Positions 35,756 to 44,468 of a DNA stretch of 64,000 nucleotides are shown in pieces. Every line of letters starts with the position of its first letter. The first letter of the stretch is position 1. The notes under the pieces were generated by a model. It searched no databases and had not been told where the DNA came from. It was given only the letters and a program-made list of their open reading frames with translations. Position numbers and translations under genes: made by a program. Origin of the DNA: Demequina sp. NBRC 110051 (GTDB taxonomy: Bacteria; Actinomycetota; Actinomycetes; Actinomycetales; Demequinaceae); assembly GCF_002090055.1 (NCBI RefSeq), contig NZ_BBRH01000012.1:124001-188000 (forward strand), written 5' to 3'.

Positions 35756-37308
35756 CCGAGCCAGCCACCGCACAGGCCCTGGATTTTGCCGACGTCACCA
35801 TCGTGCTTGCCGAGGGCGACGACGTCGCCGTCGCGACGCGGGACCTCTCCGGGGGCACGGTGCTCGCGGGCGCGCCTCACGGCGACATCACCGTCGGCTC
35901 GAACGTTGCACGCGGCCACAAGGTGGCTCTCAGGGACATCGCCGAGGGAGACCCCGTGCGCAAGTACGGGCAAGTCATCGGGCGTGCCACGGTGCCGATC
36001 CGGGCCGGCGCACACGTGCACGCCCACAACCTGGGCATGGACGACGGCGAGCGCGAGATCGAGGTGGGCGTGGACCGCCGCCCCACCGTGCCCGCCACCG
36101 AGCAACGCACCTTCGAGGGGTACCGCCGCTCGGACGGCTCGTGGGGCACCAGGAACTACATCGGCATCGTGACGTCGGTGAACTGCTCGGCGTCCACCGC
36201 ACGCATGATCGCGGATCAGTTCCGCGGGCCCGTCTTGGATGCCTATCCGCACGTGGACGGGGTGGTTGCGCTGACGCACGACACGGGCTGCGGCCTGGTC
36301 CCCACGAGCGAGGGCGCGCAGATCACCCGCCGCACGCTGCAGGGCTACGCCTCCCACCCCAACATGGCCGGACTCCTGGTGCTGGGCCTGGGTTGCGAGA
36401 TGCTGCCCGCAGCCACCATCCTTGACGGCGTCGCCCTGCGCGACGACCTGCCAGTGAGCACACTCACTATTCAGGAGACCGGCGGCATTCGCGCCACCGT
36501 GCGCGCGGGCGTGACCGCGATCGAGGCGATGCTGCCGGGCGTCGAGGCGCTACGACGGGAGACGGCCCCTGCATCGGCCCTGGTCTTGGGCACCAACTGT
36601 GGAGGGTCGGACGGGTATAGCGGCATCACCGCCAACCCTGCGCTGGGTTTCGCGAGCGACATGCTCATCGCCCAGGGAGGGCGCTCGGCGCTCGCCGAGA
36701 CGCCCGAGGTCTACGGCGCCGAGCACCTGCTGCTGCGCCGCGCGGTGTCGCGGGACGTGGCCGATGCCCTGGTCGCCCGTCTGCGATGGTGGGAGAAATA
36801 CGCAGAACAGGGCGGGGGCACGCTCGACAACAACCCCTCACCTGGCAACAAGGCCGGCGGACTCACCACCATCCTCGAGAAGTCGCTCGGCGCGGTCGCG
36901 AAGTCGGGCTCGTCGGAGCTGGTCGCGGTGCGCGAGTACGCGGAGAAGATCGACCTGCCTGGGCTGACGTTCATGGACACGCCCGGCTATGACCCGGTGT
37001 CCGTGACAGGGCTCGTCGCGGGCGGGGCGACCGTCGTGGTCTTCACCACGGGGCGCGGCTCGGTGCTGGGCTGCAAGCCCTCGCCATCGATCAAGGTGGC
37101 CACCAACACCGAGACCTTTGAGCGCATGCGCGAGGACATGGACCTCAACGCCGGCCGCATCGTCGACGGCACGGCCTCCTTGGAGCAGGTGGGGCGGGAG
37201 ATCTTCGAGAAGATCCTCGCCGTCGCGTCCGGCGAGCAGACGGTGTCCGAGGAATTGGACCTCGGTTCAGACGAATTCGTTCCCTGGCAGCTGGGCACGG
37301 TGACGTAG
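35752..37308 (+). CDS. uxaA: Altronate dehydratase
   Basis: 518 residues; removes water from D-altronate to give 2-keto-3-deoxygluconate. The N-terminal SAF domain (about 1-100) contains GSNVARGHKVALRDIAEGD; the catalytic part has GSWGTRNYIGIVTSVNCSAS near residue 130, LGLGCEM near 212, LGTNCGGSDGYSGITANPAL near 278 and FTTGRGSVLGCKPSP near 431, with the conserved Cys residues of iron-dependent sugar-acid dehydratases. Starts by ATGA overlap with the reductase gene. Together with uxaC, the reductase, kdgK and eda the galacturonate route is complete. Confidence 0.94.
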   Translation: MTEPATAQALDFADVTIVLAEGDDVAVATRDLSGGTVLAGAPHGDITVGSNVARGHKVALRDIAEGDPVRKYGQVIGRATVPIRAGAHVHAHNLGMDDGEREIEVGVDRRPTVPATEQRTFEGYRRSDGSWGTRNYIGIVTSVNCSASTARMIADQFRGPVLDAYPHVDGVVALTHDTGCGLVPTSEGAQITRRTLQGYASHPNMAGLLVLGLGCEMLPAATILDGVALRDDLPVSTLTIQETGGIRATVRAGVTAIEAMLPGVEALRRETAPASALVLGTNCGGSDGYSGITANPALGFASDMLIAQGGRSALAETPEVYGAEHLLLRRAVSRDVADALVARLRWWEKYAEQGGGTLDNNPSPGNKAGGLTTILEKSLGAVAKSGSSELVAVREYAEKIDLPGLTFMDTPGYDPVSVTGLVAGGATVVVFTTGRGSVLGCKPSPSIKVATNTETFERMREDMDLNAGRIVDGTASLEQVGREIFEKILAVASGEQTVSEELDLGSDEFVPWQLGTVT

Positions 37309-37327
37309 GCGCTCACCTCAACCCCGT

Positions 37328-37343
37328 GAGCCACTGAGTGCCC
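37328..37343 (+). repeat. Single arm of a palindrome family (GAGCCACTGAGTGCCC)
   Basis: GAGCCACTGAGTGCCC is identical over 16 bases to the left arm of the hairpin at 44469-44516, but here no matching second arm is present. It lies in the 80-bp gap between the convergent uxaA and asparaginase-like genes and may be a decayed copy. Confidence 0.5.
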
Positions 37344-37388
37344 GGCTTCGACCCGATGCGGGCAGCCATCGGCTCCTGGGAAGCGGAC

Positions 37389-37892
37389 TCAGCCCTCGAT
37401 CGCGACAAACGCCCCCGTCGCGAGATCCTTGCGGACCGCACCCGCGGTGAACAGCCGTGCACCCATAGCCACATAGACGCCGGGACCCGCCAGCTGAGCG
37501 GCCGCGAGCGCGAACCCCAGGTTCACGTGCGCATCGGTCCCGGCCACCGTCTCGGGACGCAAAGCGCCGGTGAGCACCACGGTCACGCCGTCCGCCACCC
37601 GCGCGGCCAAGTACTGTGCCGTGTCCGCCATGGTGTCGGTGCCGTGAGTAATCACGACGGCCTTCGCATCGGCCACCGCCACCTCCCGCGCGAGCACCTC
37701 GCGGTCCGCGTCGGTCATGTCACGGCTGTCGATCGCGAGCACCCCGACCACCCGCACGGTCACCGAAGGCACCATCGTGTGCAGGATGCGCGTCGCGGCC
37801 GGCTCCCCTACCGCAAGGTCGCCCGAGAGCAGGTACTCCTTGTCGATCGTACCGCCGGTGGCGATGACCGTGATGTCCGTGGCGTGGCTCAT
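37389..37892 (-). CDS. Short (N-domain-only) asparaginase-like protein
   Basis: 167 residues, covering only the N-terminal half of a bacterial L-asparaginase (normally about 320 aa). Both catalytic threonine motifs are present: VIATGGTID near residue 10 and VVITHGTDTMADTAQYLA near residue 79, and NLGFALAAAQL near 123. The frame ends cleanly with a proper ribosome site (AGGAGG), so it looks like a natural short family member and not a truncation; such one-domain asparaginases exist. It follows ecfT by 56 nt in the same direction and may belong to the transporter operon. The substrate may not be asparagine. Confidence 0.85.
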   Translation of the reverse strand: MSHATDITVIATGGTIDKEYLLSGDLAVGEPAATRILHTMVPSVTVRVVGVLAIDSRDMTDADREVLAREVAVADAKAVVITHGTDTMADTAQYLAARVADGVTVVLTGALRPETVAGTDAHVNLGFALAAAQLAGPGVYVAMGARLFTAGAVRKDLATGAFVAIEG

Positions 37893-37948
37893 GTGCGTCC
37901 TCCTGAGGCCAGTCTCGAAGGCTCAGGATAGGCGGTGCACTCACCGGA

Positions 37949-38755
37949 TCACGCGATGGTGACGACCGCTCCCAGCTCGAATGCGCCCACCACGGCCACC
38001 AGGGTCACGGCCACGACGGCCACGTCGAGCGCTCCGATCCGCAACTGCGCGATCCGCAGCTCCCGCCCCTGCGCGGCCGTGAACCCGCGCGTCTCCAAGG
38101 ACTCAACCGTGGTGCGCACCGACTTCGCGGTGTTGAGGAAGATCGGATAGAACGCCTGGACGGCCCACGTCCCCCAGCGCCATAGCGCCCTCATCCCCAG
38201 GAACCCTCGCGGCCCCTGCGGGCTGCGCAGCCGCAGACCCGTGAACACCGTCCCGAACTCCTCGAACAGGATCGGCATCATGCGATAGCCATACGAGACG
38301 CCGAACGCGAGCAGCTCGGGCGCCTTCCATGCGAGCAGCCCCGTGCTGAGCTCCTCGGGGTCGAGCGACACGAACGCCGCGATCGACGCGAGTGACACGG
38401 TCGCGAGCTTCAGGGTGATCTCGACGAGCGCGAGGGCCGTCTCGTGGTCGCCGCCAAAGACCCATGCCGCGCCAAACGCGTACGCAAAATCGGTGACGAA
38501 TCCGATGAGGAACAGGCCCAGCACTAGCGGCCCCACGCGTGCGAGCGCCGCGGAGACCGCGGTGAGCCCGAACAGCGCGATGATCGTCACCAGGTCGTGC
38601 GTGAGCCACGGCACCACCGCGAGGATCAGGTACCAGCTGATCACCATGCGCGGATCCATCTTGGCGAACAGCCCGCCGCGGGTCGCATACGCGGTGCGGA
38701 TCAGCTCGAGCTTCACCCACTCGACGGACAGGACGTCCCTGGTCTTGCGGCTCAT
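37949..38755 (-). CDS. ecfT: ECF transporter T (transmembrane) component
   Basis: 268 residues with about five to six membrane segments. The KMDPRMVISWYLIL start region near residue 32 and the two cytoplasmic coupling motifs, LRLRSPQGPRG near 174 and VESLETRGF near 217 (Ala/Ser-Arg-Gly type), identify an EcfT/CbiQ protein, which links the substrate-binding S subunit to the ATPases. Overlaps the ATPase gene by ATGA. Vitamins, metals or other small molecules are usual cargo; here the partner genes point elsewhere (see findings). Confidence 0.9.
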   Translation of the reverse strand: MSRKTRDVLSVEWVKLELIRTAYATRGGLFAKMDPRMVISWYLILAVVPWLTHDLVTIIALFGLTAVSAALARVGPLVLGLFLIGFVTDFAYAFGAAWVFGGDHETALALVEITLKLATVSLASIAAFVSLDPEELSTGLLAWKAPELLAFGVSYGYRMMPILFEEFGTVFTGLRLRSPQGPRGFLGMRALWRWGTWAVQAFYPIFLNTAKSVRTTVESLETRGFTAAQGRELRIAQLRIGALDVAVVAVTLVAVVGAFELGAVVTIA

Positions 38756-40515
38756 GCGCGCACCTCCATCCGGGCGGCGGCGTCCGTGAGCGCGACGGCC
38801 TCACGCCACTGAGCGACGGAGAGCGGAGCAGGCGAAATGCCCAGCGCACGCCCCAGCGCCGTGATCTGCGGCGGCACCACGCGTGCGCCCTCCAACAACG
38901 CATCGGACGAGAACAACTCGAGGGGCGTCACGTCCGCGAGCACTCCCCCTCCTCCCAGGACGATCACGCGCGTGGCCCATTCCGCGACCAGGTGCATGTC
39001 ATGTGTTGCGACCACGGCGGCGGCAATCGCCCCGGAAAGCTCGTCGAGCATCGCGATGACCGAGTCGCGGCTGGCCACGTCGAGCGAGGCGGTGGGCTCG
39101 TCGGCCAGCAGCAGCGAGGGCGTCATCGCGAGGCCGATGGCCAGCGTCGCGCGGCGTTGCTGACCACCCGACAGGGTGCGGCCATCGCGGTCGGCAAAGT
39201 CGCTGAGCCTCACGCGATCGAGCACGCGGTCCACGAGCGCATCGGCGTCGTCGCGCTTCCGCCCCGCAGGGAAAAGCCTCACGTCGGCGCGGATCGAGTC
39301 CTTGAGGAACATCTGCTCGGGCCGCTGAAAGAGATACGCGGCGTGCTCGGCGAGCCTTGTCGCCGACGACTTTTTGGTGTCGATCCCGTCGAGCGTCACC
39401 GATCCCCCGCGCGGCACCTGCAGCCCGCACAGCAGCCGCATCAGCGTGGACTTCCCGGCGCCGTTGCCGCCCACGAGCGCCACGCGGTCGCCCGCGCGGA
39501 TGGTGAGGTCCACGCCGCTCAGCACCGGAAGGAGGTCGCCCGCCACGGAGCGATAGCCATGGGAGACGGCCGATGCGACCGCGACCGGGCGGCGCTCGTC
39601 GCCATCCGTACGGGCCGGGTCCACCTCGGACGAGGCGAGACGGGGAACCGAGCCGGCCACGGCATCGGCCGTCCAGGAATCCCGCTGGCGTGCGCCGGCG
39701 GTGCGCAGCACGGCGGCCGCCTCCTCCACGGTGCGCGGCGCGGCCGCGAGGTCGAGCCCCTCGCACGCGGCGACGATCTGAGGGGCCGGGATGCCGTGGG
39801 ACGCGAGCTCGGCCGCACGGGCGGCGGCCTGTGGCGCGGGCAGGTGCCACACGGGCGCCCCGTCGTCCATGAGCACCACGGACTTCGCGTATTGCGCGAT
39901 GAATTCGGCGTGATGCTCGATCACGATGACGGTGATGCCGTGGACCTGGTTGAGCTCCGTGAGGCGTTCATACAAGGCGTGGGCGCCGGCGGGGTCGACC
40001 TCGGCCACGGGCTCGTCGACCACGATGATGCGCGGACGCATCGCGAGCACGGACGCTAGCGCGGTCAGGTGGGCCTGGCCGCCCGAGAGCTGCCACACGA
40101 ACCGATCCGCGAGGTGGGCGATGCCCAGCATCTCCATGGCCTGCTGGGCACGCTCGGCGTAGTCGGACATGCCGAAGTTGGTGGGGCCGAACTCGATCTC
40201 GTCGCGCACGCGCGGGCGCACCAGCTGGTTCTGAAAGTCCTGGTAAACATAGCCTACGGTGGACGACAGGGCGGCAACGGAGGACTCGTAGGTGTCCACG
40301 CCGTCCACGCGGACCTCGCCCGCGAAGTCGCCCTCCCAGTAGTGCGGCACCAGCCCGTTGAGTGTCTTGCACAGGGTGGTCTTCCCCGAGCCGTTGCCGC
40401 CGATCACGGCCACGAAGTCGCCCTCCTCGATGGTGAGGCAGACGTTGCGCAGGCTGTCGCGCTCGGCTCCGGGGTAGCGGAAGCTCAGGCGGTCGATCTC
40501 GATGATGGCGCTCAT
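38752..40515 (-). CDS. ECF transporter ATPase, two fused ABC domains
   Basis: 587 residues with two nucleotide-binding domains in one chain, equivalent to EcfA and EcfA'. Domain 1: Walker A GGNGSGKTTLCK near residue 38, signature LSGGQAHL near 143, Walker B IIVVDEP near 160. Domain 2: Walker A GGNGAGKSTLMR near 347, signature LSGGQQRRATLA near 452, Walker B LLLADEP near 474. Both sites look intact. It follows the S component by 87 nt and is coupled to ecfT. This fused form is common in actinobacteria. Confidence 0.93.
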   Translation of the reverse strand: MSAIIEIDRLSFRYPGAERDSLRNVCLTIEEGDFVAVIGGNGSGKTTLCKTLNGLVPHYWEGDFAGEVRVDGVDTYESSVAALSSTVGYVYQDFQNQLVRPRVRDEIEFGPTNFGMSDYAERAQQAMEMLGIAHLADRFVWQLSGGQAHLTALASVLAMRPRIIVVDEPVAEVDPAGAHALYERLTELNQVHGITVIVIEHHAEFIAQYAKSVVLMDDGAPVWHLPAPQAAARAAELASHGIPAPQIVAACEGLDLAAAPRTVEEAAAVLRTAGARQRDSWTADAVAGSVPRLASSEVDPARTDGDERRPVAVASAVSHGYRSVAGDLLPVLSGVDLTIRAGDRVALVGGNGAGKSTLMRLLCGLQVPRGGSVTLDGIDTKKSSATRLAEHAAYLFQRPEQMFLKDSIRADVRLFPAGRKRDDADALVDRVLDRVRLSDFADRDGRTLSGGQQRRATLAIGLAMTPSLLLADEPTASLDVASRDSVIAMLDELSGAIAAAVVATHDMHLVAEWATRVIVLGGGGVLADVTPLELFSSDALLEGARVVPPQITALGRALGISPAPLSVAQWREAVALTDAAARMEVRA

Positions 40516-40602
40516 GGGGCGGTGCTCCTGTGGTGGTGCGGGGGGGCGGTGCGGGAGGGACGATGCCGCGGGCGCCCGCGTGGGGCGCCCGCGGCATCCG
40601 GG

Positions 40603-41508
40603 TCAGTTCTCGGTCTTGCGGCTGCGGCTGAACTTCACGAGCGCGACGCCCACGAGGAAGGCGATCGCGGCGGCGCCGACGCCCACCCACAGGAAGCCCG
40701 AGCCGTAGGTGTCGAGGAAGTCGGGCTCGAACACGCCGATCGCCACATCCCATGCCTCGAGGAAGGCGAAGAAGAAGGCGGCGACCGCGAGGGCCAGGGC
40801 CACGCCCACGAACAGGCCCGTGCGCGGCGCGCCACCCTGAATCGGCTCGCCGGGCACGCGTGGACGCATCCCGAGCAGCGGCTCGATGCGGCCGTGGAGG
40901 GCGGGGATCAGCCACATGGCGGGCAGGACGCCGAACAGCACGCCCGTGATGAGGATGTCGACCGCGAAGCCGATGCCCTCGAGCACCAGGATCGACTCGG
41001 GAAGCCCCTCGACGTACTCGGCGTCCTCGACGCCGATCCACACCTTCGACAGGTCAACAATCGCGGACAGCGCCTTGTCGATGACGACGACCGTCACGGC
41101 GGCGATGGCGATCTGCACCTTGTTCTTGGGGTTGCGGATCATCGAGCCCGCGATGAACAGCGCGAGGAACATCTGGATGATGCCCTCGATCTCGGAAAGT
41201 CCGGAGAAGTCGCCCATCAGCAGGTCCACGAAGATGACCTCACCCACCGGAGCGCCGAGCGCCGCCCAGAAGGGGTTGAGCAGGGCGACGAGTGTCAGCG
41301 GCACGAACACGAAGTAGCTGACGGACACGTCGACGGGTCCGATCGACACCTCGGGGATGACCTCGATGACGATGTTCGCGACGCCGGACAGCGCCATCGA
41401 GAGGACAAAGATCATGAGCTTCTGCGAGCCGCTGAGGTCGCGGCGCAGTCCTGCTGCGGTGCCTCGAAGACGGCCGGCCCGCTCATCGGGAACGGTGGTC
41501 TGGGACAT
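40603..41508 (-). CDS. Probable ECF transporter S (substrate-binding) component
   Basis: 301 residues, mostly membrane segments (about seven), with a cytoplasmic N-terminus. Position immediately upstream of the fused ATPase and EcfT genes is the main reason for the S-component call; the sequence (for example NPFWAALGAPVGEVIFVDLL near residue 85) matches no S family of known cargo that I recognise. The start at 41508 follows AAGGAG; the frame extends further but only through arginine-rich shadow sequence of the HAD gene. Substrate unknown. Confidence 0.75.
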   Translation of the reverse strand: MSQTTVPDERAGRLRGTAAGLRRDLSGSQKLMIFVLSMALSGVANIVIEVIPEVSIGPVDVSVSYFVFVPLTLVALLNPFWAALGAPVGEVIFVDLLMGDFSGLSEIEGIIQMFLALFIAGSMIRNPKNKVQIAIAAVTVVVIDKALSAIVDLSKVWIGVEDAEYVEGLPESILVLEGIGFAVDILITGVLFGVLPAMWLIPALHGRIEPLLGMRPRVPGEPIQGGAPRTGLFVGVALALAVAAFFFAFLEAWDVAIGVFEPDFLDTYGSGFLWVGVGAAAIAFLVGVALVKFSRSRKTEN

Positions 41509-41546
41509 GTCTGCTCCTTGGGAGTAGCTGCTGCTGGTGGGGTGGA

Positions 41547-43157
41547 TTACTGGGACAGAGACAGCGACGCGGCGTCGCGCAGCAGCGAGGCGAGCCCCGC
41601 GGCCGAGTCGACGACGTCGGTGGCGAGGCCGCTCTGGAGCGCCTCGTCGATCGGGGCGTCCGCGACGGCGCCGCCGCGGACGATGACACGGCGCGCGATG
41701 CCGGCCGCGAGCGCGCCTGCGGCGTCGGCATGCGGCTTGTCGCCGTAGAACCATGTGGTGGCGGGGTCGGCGCCGGAGATCGTGAGCGCCTCGCGCACGA
41801 TGGACGCGCCGGGCTTACGCTCGCCATGCTCGTCGGAGCACACGTAGGCGCCGATGAGCTCCGCCAGTCCGTGCTCGCGGCACGCGTCGCGCACGGCGCG
41901 GCCGGACAGGGTGTTCGACACGACGACGACCGGCATGCCCTGGGCGCGGCACTCCTCGAGCGCCTCGCGCACGCCGTCGCGCAGCACACGCCGGCTCTTC
42001 GCGCGGCCGTAGCGGTGCATGAGGTCGTGGCACTCGGCGGCGAGCACCGCGCGGGCGCGCTCGTCGAGGTCGCGTCCGAAGTGCTCGACCCAGAACTCGT
42101 GGGGGGTGGTCTCGACGAGCGAATCGCCCTTGGCGGCCGCGCGGCGCTCGCGTGCGGTCACGATCATCTGGATCGCGTCGCCCGGCTCCAGCGGTGCGGC
42201 TCGGGTCGACAGCAGGAACGCGAGGCGCTCCCCCAGCCGCATCATCTCGGCGGGGTTCTTCTCCGACAGGGAGATGACGCCGCCGTGGTCGATCAGCAGC
42301 GCGCCGCGGCGCGAATTCTCGGAGGCCGATGCCGTGGCGGACCCCCGTACGGAACTCTCCTCGGCACGGGCCTCCAGCGAGGCGACCAGCGCATCGGCGA
42401 GCCCCTCGGGGGTCTCAAATGTCGCATCGGCCGTATGAGCGACCGCGAACGGCGGGTGGTCGGTGTGCTTGTCACGGGTGATGAGGACGCGGCCGATGCC
42501 GGCGCGGCGCCCGGCGACGACGTCGCGGTCGAGCGTGTCACCCACGTACCAGCAGTCCGCCGGATCGGCACCCACGCCCGCGGCCGCGAGTGTGAGGATG
42601 CCGGGGTGGGGCTTGCGCATCCCGACCTCGTCCGAATACACCTGCACGGCGAAGGAGTCGTAGAGGCCCAGCGACGCGAGGATGCGCCGATGGGAGCGCC
42701 CGGAGTGCGCGTTGGAGACGATGCCGACGGGGATGCCGTGGCTCGCGGCCGTGTCGAGCAGTCGGCGGATGCCGGGGCGCAGGTGATGGTCGGTGATGAG
42801 GGTCTGGAGGGTGTCGAGGAGCTCGCTCGCCTCGGCGACCAGTAGCGCGCGGGCGTCCTCCGGCAGGTCCCCGGCGAGGAAGTCGCCCACAATTTCCCTG
42901 TGAGTGAGCTCGCGCGGCTCGGGTAGGCGGCTCGACGCGTGCTTCCAGTGGGTGAGCGCCGTGAGGCCAGCGTCGAGCGAGGCGCGCGCCTGGGCGACGG
43001 GGACGTCGATGATGCCGCGCTCGAGCAGCGCCGCGACGTGCGCCGCGGCGTCGTCCAGGCCCGCGGGACGCTTGGCCGTCGTGATGATGACGCCGCCGAA
43101 GTCGAGCAAGAGGGCGGCGGGCACGGGCAGGGGCGTCGCGGGCTGGGTGTCGTTCAC
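41547..43157 (-). CDS. Tandem HAD-superfamily hydrolase (two HAD domains)
   Basis: 536 residues containing two successive HAD-IA-type domains. Domain 1 (about 15-250): LLLDFGGVI, then SNAHSGRS, RKPHPG and WYVGDTLDRD. Domain 2 (about 288-520): LLIDHGGVI, then VSNTLSGRAV, ERKPGAS and FYGDKPHADAAG. All four HAD motifs are present twice; in both motif I the second Asp is Gly, as in the YihX/epoxide-hydrolase-like subgroup. A Ser/Ala-rich linker joins them. First gene of the ECF operon and divergent from a LacI gene. Phosphatase or dehalogenase-like action on the imported compound is possible but not shown. Confidence 0.85.
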   Translation of the reverse strand: MNDTQPATPLPVPAALLLDFGGVIITTAKRPAGLDDAAAHVAALLERGIIDVPVAQARASLDAGLTALTHWKHASSRLPEPRELTHREIVGDFLAGDLPEDARALLVAEASELLDTLQTLITDHHLRPGIRRLLDTAASHGIPVGIVSNAHSGRSHRRILASLGLYDSFAVQVYSDEVGMRKPHPGILTLAAAGVGADPADCWYVGDTLDRDVVAGRRAGIGRVLITRDKHTDHPPFAVAHTADATFETPEGLADALVASLEARAEESSVRGSATASASENSRRGALLIDHGGVISLSEKNPAEMMRLGERLAFLLSTRAAPLEPGDAIQMIVTARERRAAAKGDSLVETTPHEFWVEHFGRDLDERARAVLAAECHDLMHRYGRAKSRRVLRDGVREALEECRAQGMPVVVVSNTLSGRAVRDACREHGLAELIGAYVCSDEHGERKPGASIVREALTISGADPATTWFYGDKPHADAAGALAAGIARRVIVRGGAVADAPIDEALQSGLATDVVDSAAGLASLLRDAASLSLSQ

Positions 43158-43180
43158 ACCGGCGACGCTAGCCAGGGCCG

Positions 43181-43196
43181 ACTGGAGCGTTCCAGT
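43181..43196. promoter_or_regulatory. Candidate LacI operator for the ECF/HAD operon
   Basis: ACTGGAGCGTTCCAGT: arms ACTGGA/TCCAGT pair perfectly around a core with central CG, as LacI-family operators do. It lies 24 bp upstream of the HAD start codon in the region shared with the divergent lacI gene. Confidence 0.55.
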
Positions 43197-43260
43197 ACCG
43201 TTGCCGTTTGTTCGTCCGCGTTCGCCGAATGTTCACCTCGGTCTCTGATTGAATCGGCTC

Positions 43261-44256
43261 ATGCCCGCCGACCGCGTCGCCCCCACCATCGTGGACGTCG
43301 CGCGCGCGGCGGGGGTGTCGAAGTCGCTGGTCTCCCTGGCCATTCGCGGCGATGCGGGGGTCTCGGATGCGACCCGCACGCGCATCCTGGCGGTGGCCGA
43401 TGACCTCGGCTACCGGTCAAACGTGCTGGCTCGCGGGCTCGCGCGCGGACGGACGCAGGTGATCGGTGTACTCGTCTCCGACCTGTCCAACCCGTATCAC
43501 GCGGACGTGGTCGCGGGTATCGAGTCGCGCGCCGAGCACGCGGGGCTCGGCACGGTGATCGGCCATGGCCGCTCACAGCCCGAGGTGCTCGCCGTGCGCC
43601 TGGACCAGATGCTCGACCTGGGCGTGGACGGGGTGATCGTGGTCTCGGCGATGCTTCCCGCCGAGGCACTCGACGCCGCCGCCACCCGCCGTCCCCTCGT
43701 CATGGTGGGCCGGCCCTTCGAGCAGCCCCGCCGCGTCAGCGTGGTGCGCAACCACGACGAGCGCGGCGCCGCATTCGCGCTCGACCACCTGCTGGGCCTG
43801 GGCCACCGGCGCATCGTGCACCTGGCGTCGTCCCGGCGTGCCGCGGCGACGGCCAGGCGTCACGCCTACGGCGAGGCGATGACGCGCGCCGACCTGCCCG
43901 CGACCACGCTGTGGACGGACGAGGGCGGCACCGCCGCGATGCTCGCCGCGGCCCAGACACCCGAAGGCCCCACCGCGTGCTTCGCCGGCAACGATCGCAC
44001 CGCCGCCACCCTGCTCCACGATGCGCTCGACGCGGGCCTCGACGTCCCCGACGGACTCAGCATCGTGGGCTACGACGACGCGCAGATCGCGCGCCAGGTG
44101 CGCCCGGGCCTCACCACGGTCGCGCAGCCGCGCGAGGCGATTGGGCGCGAGGCCGCCCGGCTGCTCCTGTCACGCATCGACGGCGACCGCGACACCGTCG
44201 AGGTCACGCTCGAGCCGAGCCTGATCGTGCGGGGAACCACCTCCGCCCCCTGCTAG
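43261..44256 (+). CDS. LacI-family regulator, next to the ECF operon
   Basis: 331 residues: helix-turn-helix TIVDVARAAGVSKSLVSLAI, hinge RSNVLARGLARGR, then the sensor domain with DLSNPYHADVVAGIE, FEQPRRVSVVRNHD and VGYDDAQIARQVRPGLTT. An in-frame TTG lies four codons upstream (43249); I prefer the ATG at 43261. Divergent from the HAD-ECF operon with a matching operator between. LacI proteins usually sense sugars or nucleosides, which hints at the kind of cargo the ECF system imports. Confidence 0.88.
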   Translation: MPADRVAPTIVDVARAAGVSKSLVSLAIRGDAGVSDATRTRILAVADDLGYRSNVLARGLARGRTQVIGVLVSDLSNPYHADVVAGIESRAEHAGLGTVIGHGRSQPEVLAVRLDQMLDLGVDGVIVVSAMLPAEALDAAATRRPLVMVGRPFEQPRRVSVVRNHDERGAAFALDHLLGLGHRRIVHLASSRRAAATARRHAYGEAMTRADLPATTLWTDEGGTAAMLAAAQTPEGPTACFAGNDRTAATLLHDALDAGLDVPDGLSIVGYDDAQIARQVRPGLTTVAQPREAIGREAARLLLSRIDGDRDTVEVTLEPSLIVRGTTSAPC

Positions 44257-44283
44257 TCTTGACCCTCGCGGGACACCCCGCAT

Positions 44284-44356
44284 GCCCCCGTAGCTCAGCG
44301 GATAGAGCGCCGGTTTCCGGTACCGAAGGTCGCAGGTTCGATTCCTGTCGGGGGCA
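44284..44356 (+). tRNA. tRNA-Arg (anticodon CCG)
   Basis: 73-nt cloverleaf: acceptor GCCCCCG/CGGGGGC, D arm GCTC/GAGC, anticodon loop TTCCGGT giving anticodon CCG (reads CGG), T arm GCAGG TTCGATT CCTGT with one G-T pair, discriminator A. CCA is not encoded. The first anticodon-stem pair is a C-A mismatch (27-43). CGG is a frequent Arg codon in such GC-rich genomes. Confidence 0.95.
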
Positions 44357-44373
44357 CGTCGTATGCTCGCGAC

Positions 44374-44419
44374 ACAAGGGCCGCAGGGCGCGCTGAAAGG
44401 CGCGGACTCCTGCGGCTTT
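44374..44419 (+). terminator. Terminator after tRNA-Arg
   Basis: ACAAG.GCCGCAGG (44374-44387) pairs with CCTGCGGCTTTGT (from 44409), with a 21-nt loop that can fold on itself (GCGCG.../...CGCG), and the stem ends in a T run. Placed 18 nt after the tRNA. Confidence 0.6.
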
Positions 44420-44468
44420 GTCGTTCCCGAACCCGCCGGGCGCACCCCCGCACCCCCGTGCGCCCCAG

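Noticed and set aside
37389-37892. Asparaginase gene as a truncated pseudogene
   Set aside because: It has a strong ribosome site, both catalytic Thr motifs and a clean end, and there is no remnant of the C-terminal half downstream; one-domain asparaginases exist.
41509-41754. N-terminal extension of the S-component gene
   Set aside because: The added 82 residues are Arg-rich shadow of the HAD gene; the ATG at 41508 has the only good ribosome site.
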